From Ruminococcaceae bacterium UBA2806 (lineage in GTDB: Bacteria; Bacillota; Clostridia; Oscillospirales; Acutalibacteraceae), in the NCBI GenBank assembly GCA_002351795.1, contig DEHG01000072.1, forward strand, positions 28,595 to 39,579: DNA of 10,985 bases, read 5' to 3'. How positions within the stretch are numbered: the stretch's first letter is position 1; every line of letters starts with the position of its first letter. Below, piece after piece: positions 6,113 to 10,985 of this stretch. Both the position numbers and the translations under genes were made by a program. The notes below the pieces were generated by a model. It was not told the DNA's origin and did no database searches. It worked only from the letters and a program-made list of their open reading frames with translations.

Positions 6113-6901
6113 ATGAGTTCCGAAAAAAGAATAAAGGACAAAAATGCGATCAGGTGTGCCGAAAACGACAGAAATCCCTCTCAATCTGATGAAACCAGCA
6201 AAGGCAGTGACTGCGGTGATATGCCGCCTGCCGATCACAATTATATTTTTGAATCAGGTTCGATAATTTCCGTAACGGACAATTATACTATTCAATGCCT
6301 TACTATTATCGGTCAGATCGAAGGACATTATATCCTTTCCCCGCAGGATAAGACTACAAAGTATGAGCATATTATTCCCCAGCTTGCCGCCGTTGAACAA
6401 AGTCAGCAAATTGACGGACTGCTGATAATACTCAATACTGTCGGAGGAGATGTAGAAGCCGGTCTTGCAATTGCCGAGCTTGTTGCGGGCATGACAAAGC
6501 CTGTAGTATCACTTGTACTCGGCGGAGGTCATTCCATCGGCGTACCAATAGCTGTAGCAGCGAAAAAGTCTTTTATTGCCAAATCCGCCACAATGACTAT
6601 TCATCCTGTAAGAATGAACGGTCTTATGCTCGGCGTACCGCAGGCTTTTGAATATTTCCAGCGTATGCAGAGACGAATTACTACCTTTGTCACGGACAAT
6701 TCCTCGATCGAGCCGGAAAGATACAATGAGCTTGCTATGAATACTGATGAGCTTGTAATGGATATCGGTACAATACTTGACGGTCAGGATGCTGTTGACG
6801 AAGGACTTATTGATTCGATCGGAACTTTAAATGACGCCTTATCGGCTCTTCACAGAATGATCGACAAATCAAAGGGAAAAAGAAAAAAACACGAAAAATG
6901 A
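6113..6901 (+). CDS. tepA: ClpP-like serine protease, TepA type
   Basis: This is a ClpP/crotonase-fold serine peptidase of the TepA (YmfB) group. The Bacillus subtilis homologue has been linked to protein translocation and to breakdown of small acid-soluble spore proteins in outgrowth. The protein has a polar, probably disordered N-terminus (about 1-40), then the fold with LLIILNTVGGDVEAGLAIAE. The nucleophile is S141 in GGGHSIG, the histidine is H164 in MTIHPVR, and a likely catalytic Asp is D217 in MDIGTIL. No signal peptide or membrane helix is visible, so it should be cytosolic. An upstream in-frame ATG at 6059 would add 18 residues. I chose ATG 6113 (262 aa) because GGAGG (6102-6106) lies 6 nt before it and the promoter would start transcription downstream of 6059. 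The uppP and ftsK genes follow; in B. subtilis tepA also lies just upstream of spoIIIE. Confidence 0.85.
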   Translation: MSSEKRIKDKNAIRCAENDRNPSQSDETSKGSDCGDMPPADHNYIFESGSIISVTDNYTIQCLTIIGQIEGHYILSPQDKTTKYEHIIPQLAAVEQSQQIDGLLIILNTVGGDVEAGLAIAELVAGMTKPVVSLVLGGGHSIGVPIAVAAKKSFIAKSATMTIHPVRMNGLMLGVPQAFEYFQRMQRRITTFVTDNSSIEPERYNELAMNTDELVMDIGTILDGQDAVDEGLIDSIGTLNDALSALHRMIDKSKGKRKKHEK

Positions 6902-6907
6902 ATATGA

Positions 6908-6958
6908 CCGTTTCCCCGGGAATATATTGAAAGGACAGTATATTCCCGTATTAAACGG
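6908..6958 (+). promoter_or_regulatory. Two-tier hairpin in the tepA-uppP spacer
   Basis: An outer stem, CCGTTT (6908-6913) with AAACGG (6953-6958), encloses an inner perfect 10-bp stem, CGGGAATATA (6917-6926) with TATATTCCCG (6939-6948). Small internal loops (3 and 4 nt) separate the stems, and the apical loop is 12 nt. It ends 3 nt before the uppP Shine-Dalgarno sequence (6962-6968). No T-run follows, so it is not a terminator. Roles in mRNA processing, stability or control of uppP translation are all possible. Confidence 0.6.
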
Positions 6959-6975
6959 ATCAGGAGGTACATAGG

Positions 6976-7935
6976 ATGGATATTTTAAACGCAATAATCC
7001 AGGGAATCGTTCAGGGTCTGACCGAATTTCTGCCTGTTTCAAGCAGCGGACATTTAGCTATTACTCAGCATATCACAGGTATGCAGGAGGATAATCTTTT
7101 CTTCTCGGTAATGCTTCATATAGGTACGCTTGCAGCAGTTGTAGCTGTTTATATCAAGCTGATACTAAAGCTTCTCAAAGCCTTCGGTCTTATGGTGAAG
7201 GATATATTTACAGGCAAATTCAAATGGAGCAAGATGGATAAGGAAAGAAATATGGTAATGATGGTAATTATCGGACTACTCCCGCTTTTCTTACTGTTCA
7301 TTCCCATTCCCGGTACTGATATGAAGATCAAGGATCTTGCGGATATGTTCGCAAAAAGCGGTTATTTTGTTATTGTCGGCGTTTCGCTTATGGTCACAAG
7401 TATTCTGCTTTTCCTCGGTGATCTTAAAAATAAGCATACAACAAAACTGTATGCCGAAAAAGGTCTTATCAAAGAGGGCGGTTCGGCAGGCCGCAAAAGA
7501 TATTCCGTCAAGGACGCTCTTACAGTAGGAATAACACAGTGCTGCGCTGCAATATTCCCCGGAGTTTCACGTTCAGGTTCAACACTTGTTGCAAGTGAGC
7601 TGAGAGGAATAAACAAGCAGGCTGCTCTTGACTATTCTTTTATTTTAGGAACTCCTGCCATTATCGCAGCTGCTATCCTTGAGGGAAAGGATGTTTTATT
7701 CCCGGATGAAGGAACTAAAATAACTATCGACGTACTGCCTGTTGTTGTAGGCATGATCGTTTCTGCGGTAGTCGGTTTCTTTGCGATCAAGCTTTTTAAA
7801 TGGCTTCTTAAAACCGACAGAATGTATATTTTTATCGTTTACACAGGTATTATCGGTCTTGCAGTATTTATTATCAGCATGATAGAATTATCAAACGGAA
7901 TTAACATCTTTACCAATCAGCCCCTCGTTTTCTGA
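6976..7935 (+). CDS. uppP: Undecaprenyl-diphosphate phosphatase (UppP/BacA)
   Basis: UppP is an integral membrane enzyme that dephosphorylates undecaprenyl diphosphate, recycling the lipid carrier for peptidoglycan and other wall polymers and giving bacitracin tolerance. Both signature regions are present: QGLTEFLPVSSSGHL near the N-terminus (Q13, E17, S22-S24, H26) and FPGVSRSGSTL (R199). These form the active site between re-entrant helices. The 319-residue protein has many hydrophobic helices. It is longer than the roughly 265-280 residues common in the family, mostly through hydrophilic segments in the middle (about residues 75-90 and 145-175). AGGAGGT (6962-6968), 7 nt upstream, fixes the ATG. 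It lies 74 nt after the protease gene with no terminator between them, so cotranscription is likely. Confidence 0.95.
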   Translation: MDILNAIIQGIVQGLTEFLPVSSSGHLAITQHITGMQEDNLFFSVMLHIGTLAAVVAVYIKLILKLLKAFGLMVKDIFTGKFKWSKMDKERNMVMMVIIGLLPLFLLFIPIPGTDMKIKDLADMFAKSGYFVIVGVSLMVTSILLFLGDLKNKHTTKLYAEKGLIKEGGSAGRKRYSVKDALTVGITQCCAAIFPGVSRSGSTLVASELRGINKQAALDYSFILGTPAIIAAAILEGKDVLFPDEGTKITIDVLPVVVGMIVSAVVGFFAIKLFKWLLKTDRMYIFIVYTGIIGLAVFIISMIELSNGINIFTNQPLVF

Positions 7936-7941
7936 TTGGAC

Positions 7942-7969
7942 AGCGGGCAGCATTTATGTTGCCCGCTTT
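7942..7969 (+). terminator. Terminator-like hairpin between uppP and ftsK
   Basis: An 11-bp stem (AGCGGGCAGCA with TGTTGCCCGCT, one G-U pair) on a TTTA loop starts 6 nt after the uppP stop. The T-run after it is short and broken (TTTAT, of which the first T belongs to the stem). Termination may be partial, allowing some read-through into ftsK; no separate ftsK promoter is evident in 7936-7996. Confidence 0.6.
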
Positions 7970-7996
7970 ATGATACTACATGAAAGGAGTGATCAG

Positions 7997-10771
7997 ATGG
8001 CTTCTTCCGGTTCTAAAAAAACAGCGCCTAAGTACAAAGGAAGTGCAAAGAAAAAAAGTCCCCCGCCAAACTCCGCTAAAAAGAAAACCAAAAAACCTTC
8101 TCAGGCAGACGCTAAAAAACGTGCCGCCGCCATTGCCGAATGGGAATATCAGCGCAGCAGATTTATTAAAGCAATTATTCTTTTCTTGAGCGCTGTATTT
8201 TTACTGTTTGTATTTTTCATGTCCGGTGAAAAGCTCTGGCTATCTATTCATGAGCTTTATCATGGCATATTCGGCGTTCTCGGCTTTATGATTCCTGTGC
8301 TTCTGCTTTATCAGTCCTATCAGAATGCAAAGGATGCTCCTTCTCCGGGTTACAATAAAAAAACACTCTTTCTGGCACTGACGACCATAATGCTTTCGAC
8401 TGCGATATATTGTTTCGGCGCAGATGATGAAAATATGCTTAAATACTCCGAGGAATTACATAAAAGTCTGCTTTATGCAAGCAATAATTCCGGTCCCGGA
8501 CTCTGCGGCTCTATGCTCGGTATTCTTTTTGTCAAACATATCGGTAAAACAGGCGGAACTTTTTTAGCTATTATACTTTTTATCCTGTTTCTTGCAATGT
8601 CATTCTCAGGTATAATTACAAAAATAATAGATTCGTTCAGACATCCTGTTACAGAGATCGGACAGCCGCTTCATAACCAAAATGAAAGACATGAGCCTGT
8701 CAGAAAAAAACATCCGCCAAAAATTGCTAAAGAAAGAAAACCGGACAGCGACAGGATCGTCCGACCTGAAATGCCGAAAAATACTCCTGCTAAAAAGAAA
8801 AAACAGGATCCGCATTTACGTCATTACAAACGAACGCCTTTTTATGAGCCGGACAGATCAGCTCCGCCTGCTCCTCAGCAGGAGAATGTACCCGTTCCAG
8901 ATGTTCAGCCCAAACCAAAAAAGAAAAAGCCGAAGTCTGAAACAAAAAATCCTCCCGCTGAAAAGAATGAGCCTGTTACAATTCCGCCTGAGGAAGACTT
9001 TACATTCAATGAGCTTGAATATGATCCCGCTGAGCTAAATTATATCCCCGAAGAAAATGATCTTGCAGATCTTCAAAATGAACCTTTCTTTGAACCTGCT
9101 CCCAAAAAGGAAAAAAAGAAAAAGAAGGATAAGGATGAAGATGAACAGCGATTCGAGATAGATCCGGACAGTCAGATCATTTCCGGTCATTATATCAGAC
9201 CGCCATTCAATCTGCTTGACGCCCAGCCCTATGAGGATGAAAAGAATATATCCATTGAGCTTAATCAGAGGGGTACTATGCTTGTTGATACTCTGAAAAG
9301 CTTCGGTGTTCAGACATCTATCGTCAATATCAGCAGAGGACCTGCCGTCACAAGATATGAACTTCAGCCCGCTTCAGGCGTTAAGATCAGCAAGATAACA
9401 AACCTTTCCGATGATATCGCAATGAATCTTGCCGCAACAGGCGTAAGAATAGAAGCGCCCATACCCGGTAAATCTGCTGTCGGAATTGAAGTTCCGAATA
9501 AACATGTATCCATGGTCAAGATGCGTAATCTTCTTGAGTCAAGCGATTTTCAGAATGCAAAAAGCAATCTTACAGTCGCACTTGGCAAGGATATCACGGG
9601 AAGAACAGTTATTGCCGACCTTGCAAGAATGCCTCATCTGCTTATTGCAGGTTCTACCGGTTCGGGTAAATCCGTATGCGTAAACTCTATGCTTGTAAGT
9701 CTGCTGTACAAATCAAGCCCGGAAGATGTCAAGCTCATGCTTATTGACCCGAAGGTCGTTGAGCTTGGCGTGTATAATGGCATACCGCATCTTCTTGTAC
9801 CAGTTGTGACCGACCCGAGAAAGGCGGCGGGCGCTCTAAACTGGGCAGTGAATGAAATGCTTCACCGCTACAATGTATTTGCACAGTACAATGTAAGAGA
9901 TATGCACAGCTATAACCGTCTTGTCGAAAGGCTTAATTCCGAAAATGAAAGCCTTGTTGAAAACGATCAGGCACCCGATGATCCCGACAGAACGTTTGAA
10001 GAGGATGAGATGCTTGCACAGGCTCAGTCCGAGGTCGATCCTGAAAAGAACAGCGAGCCAAAAATGCTGCAAAAAATGCCTCAGATAGTAATTGTAATAG
10101 ATGAGCTTGCCGACCTTATGATGGCAGCGCCAAAAGACGTTGAAGAAGCCATATGCCGTCTTGCACAGATGGCAAGAGCTGCCGGAATGCATCTTGTTAT
10201 TGCAACACAGCGTCCTTCCGTTGACGTCATTACAGGTCTTATCAAGGCAAATGTTCCGAGCCGTATAGCTTTTGCAGTAAAATCCCAGGTGGATTCAAGG
10301 ACTATCCTTGATACCGGCGGTGCAGAAAAACTTCTTGGACGAGGCGATATGCTCTTCTCCCCTATCGGCAAAACAAAGCCTGTGCGTGTACAGGGCTGCT
10401 TTGTCGAGGATTATGAGATAGAACGTGTACTCAATTTCATAAAGGGCAGCAAGGTCGTAGAATACGATGCAAAGGTTATCGAAGAAATCGAGAAAAATGC
10501 TGTTCCTGATAAGGGCAGCAATGATAATGAAGAAGCAAGCGGTGATTTCGATCCGATGATAGAGGATGCTATAAAATGCGTTGTCGAAGCGGGTCAGGCA
10601 TCTACATCAATGCTGCAGCGCCGTTTCCGTGTCGGCTATGCAAGGGCAGGCAGACTTATTGACGAGATGGAACAAATGGGAATTGTAGGACCTCATGAGG
10701 GTTCTAAACCACGTCAGGTTCTTATGACCTACCAGCAGTGGATGGAACGCAACATGAGTTCGGACAGTTAG
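7997..10771 (+). CDS. ftsK: DNA translocase FtsK/SpoIIIE
   Basis: This is an ATP-driven DNA pump that moves chromosomal DNA through the closing septum at division, or into the forespore in spore formers. The 924-residue protein has a lysine-rich N-terminus (1-55), about four or five membrane helices (roughly 56-76, 86-106, 122-141 and one or two within 163-207), and a Pro/Lys/Glu-rich linker (about 210-385). The motor has Walker A GSTGSGKS at 552-559 and Walker B VIVIDELADLM with D702-E703. The C-terminal winged-helix gamma domain (about 849-912) would read the orienting DNA sequences. An upstream ATG at 7970 lies next to the terminator-like hairpin. I chose ATG 7997 because AAAGGAGTGAT (7983-7993) lies just before it. 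A long acidic insert separates Walker A from Walker B. FtsK and SpoIIIE cannot be told apart from sequence alone. Confidence 0.95.
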   Translation: MASSGSKKTAPKYKGSAKKKSPPPNSAKKKTKKPSQADAKKRAAAIAEWEYQRSRFIKAIILFLSAVFLLFVFFMSGEKLWLSIHELYHGIFGVLGFMIPVLLLYQSYQNAKDAPSPGYNKKTLFLALTTIMLSTAIYCFGADDENMLKYSEELHKSLLYASNNSGPGLCGSMLGILFVKHIGKTGGTFLAIILFILFLAMSFSGIITKIIDSFRHPVTEIGQPLHNQNERHEPVRKKHPPKIAKERKPDSDRIVRPEMPKNTPAKKKKQDPHLRHYKRTPFYEPDRSAPPAPQQENVPVPDVQPKPKKKKPKSETKNPPAEKNEPVTIPPEEDFTFNELEYDPAELNYIPEENDLADLQNEPFFEPAPKKEKKKKKDKDEDEQRFEIDPDSQIISGHYIRPPFNLLDAQPYEDEKNISIELNQRGTMLVDTLKSFGVQTSIVNISRGPAVTRYELQPASGVKISKITNLSDDIAMNLAATGVRIEAPIPGKSAVGIEVPNKHVSMVKMRNLLESSDFQNAKSNLTVALGKDITGRTVIADLARMPHLLIAGSTGSGKSVCVNSMLVSLLYKSSPEDVKLMLIDPKVVELGVYNGIPHLLVPVVTDPRKAAGALNWAVNEMLHRYNVFAQYNVRDMHSYNRLVERLNSENESLVENDQAPDDPDRTFEEDEMLAQAQSEVDPEKNSEPKMLQKMPQIVIVIDELADLMMAAPKDVEEAICRLAQMARAAGMHLVIATQRPSVDVITGLIKANVPSRIAFAVKSQVDSRTILDTGGAEKLLGRGDMLFSPIGKTKPVRVQGCFVEDYEIERVLNFIKGSKVVEYDAKVIEEIEKNAVPDKGSNDNEEASGDFDPMIEDAIKCVVEAGQASTSMLQRRFRVGYARAGRLIDEMEQMGIVGPHEGSKPRQVLMTYQQWMERNMSSDS

Positions 10772-10780
10772 ATCATTGTT

Positions 10781-10803
10781 TGCAGCACTGAAATAATGCT
10801 GCA
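10781..10803 (+). terminator. Possible weak terminator after ftsK
   Basis: A perfect 7-bp stem, TGCAGCA with TGCTGCA, with a 9-nt loop starts 9 nt after the ftsK stop. The following bases (TTACAGTTTATTATTATG) are T-rich but interrupted. It is the best terminator candidate for the tepA-uppP-ftsK unit, but it is not a strong one. Confidence 0.4.
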
Positions 10804-10826
10804 TTACAGTTTATTATTATGTTGTT

Positions 10827-10863
10827 CCGGGTACAGCAATGTATCATCCTCAACTGTATCCGG
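10827..10863 (+). promoter_or_regulatory. Stem-loop upstream of the last gene
   Basis: A 10-bp stem (CCGGGTACAG with CTGTATCCGG, one G-U pair) encloses a 17-nt loop. No T-run follows, and it lies about 70 nt before the next start codon. It may be part of a leader or an operator-like element. I see no CIRCE or full CtsR site nearby, and no good promoter between it and the gene. Confidence 0.35.
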
Positions 10864-10935
10864 TATGACCACGCCTTACTTTTGGCTCAGAGTCAAAGCT
10901 CCGGGCTTTTATAAAATATAACGGAGGTAATTAAA

Positions 10936-10985
10936 TTGAAAAAAGAAGGACAGATCAGAGTTGATTCGGAAAATCTTTTTCCGAT
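10936..10985 (+). CDS. htpG: Start of a gene, probably chaperone HtpG (Hsp90), cut by the window end
   Basis: Only the first 16 codons and two bases are present: M(TTG)KKEGQIRVDSENLFP, most likely continuing with Ile. The pattern GxIxVxxENxFPI resembles the N-terminus of the HtpG form found in Bacteroidetes and some Clostridia, where it leads into the ATP-binding domain. The start is TTG, supported by GGAGG at 10923-10927 with an 8-nt spacing; no ATG is in frame nearby. HtpG is an ATP-dependent cytosolic chaperone. The identification rests on very few residues and should be treated as tentative, while the presence of a coding start is fairly secure. Confidence 0.5.
   Translation, partial: MKKEGQIRVDSENLFP

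Noticed and set aside
686..7951. The 12-mer ACAGCGGGCAGC occurs exactly at 686-697 and 7940-7951.
   Set aside because: Both copies are the 5' arms of terminator-type hairpins with different 3' arms. GC-rich terminator stems of similar sequence are common within one genome, so no mobile repeat is implied.
8030..9140. Lysine- and proline-rich low-complexity stretches as possible separate small genes or repeats.
   Set aside because: They are in frame within ftsK and match the basic N-terminus and the disordered linker expected between membrane domain and motor.
10882..10915. Promoter for the last gene from TTGGCT (10882-10887) and TATAAA (10910-10915).
   Set aside because: The spacer is 22 nt, too long for a sigma-A promoter, and the predicted start would fall at or beyond the ribosome binding site.
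1..10985. Search for CRISPR repeats, transposase genes, phage genes, tRNAs and rRNAs.
   Set aside because: By eye on both strands I found no regularly spaced repeats, no transposase or integrase motifs and no recognisable tRNA or rRNA.

Overview
The window reads as chromosomal DNA of a low-to-moderate GC Gram-positive anaerobe. Strong GGAGG-type ribosome binding sites, TATAAT-type promoters, an rnfCDGEAB gene order, a many-cluster RnfB, and a TepA-like protease close to ftsK/spoIIIE all point to Clostridia. A Ruminococcus/Oscillospiraceae-like genome is my best guess, but I could not run a taxonomic search. All credible genes lie on the + strand.

Layout. (1) Positions 1-98 hold no open frame. 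From 99 the sequence encodes the catalytic part of an HD-GYP (cyclic-di-GMP phosphodiesterase family) protein. Its frame is closed by a TGA just before the domain starts, so it looks like a 5'-truncated or broken gene. It ends in a clear intrinsic terminator at 690-715. (2) A consensus-like promoter (791-819) and an approximately 140-nt hairpin-rich leader precede a tightly packed six-gene rnf operon, rnfC-rnfD-rnfG-rnfE-rnfA-rnfB (970-5905). Adjacent genes overlap by 1 to 8 nt, except for a 15-nt gap before rnfB. The operon closes with a strong terminator (5914-5962). It encodes a complete membrane-bound ferredoxin:NAD+ oxidoreductase that couples electron transfer to ion (Na+ or H+) translocation. 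The key cofactor residues are all visible: SGAT flavinylation threonines in RnfD and RnfG, the paired membrane cysteines of RnfA and RnfE, and the 4Fe-4S motifs of RnfC and RnfB. (3) A second promoter (6040-6068) leads into a ClpP-like serine protease of the TepA type, then uppP (undecaprenyl-diphosphate phosphatase) after a structured 74-nt spacer, then a large ftsK/spoIIIE DNA translocase. A weak terminator-like hairpin lies between uppP and ftsK. (4) After ftsK, a 164-nt hairpin-containing gap leads to the first 16 codons of a new gene, probably htpG (Hsp90), starting with TTG and cut by the window edge.

How the genes work together. The Rnf complex would conserve energy from reduced ferredoxin produced by fermentation. 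The second group is about the cell envelope and chromosome: lipid-carrier recycling for peptidoglycan, chromosome segregation at the septum, and a small ClpP-family protease that neighbours spoIIIE in Bacillus as well.

I found no CRISPR array, insertion sequence, phage gene, tRNA or rRNA. I see no convincing undescribed multi-gene system. The points most worth a second look are the rnf leader RNA, the cysteine-rich tail of RnfE, the two-tier hairpin before uppP, and the broken HD-GYP gene.
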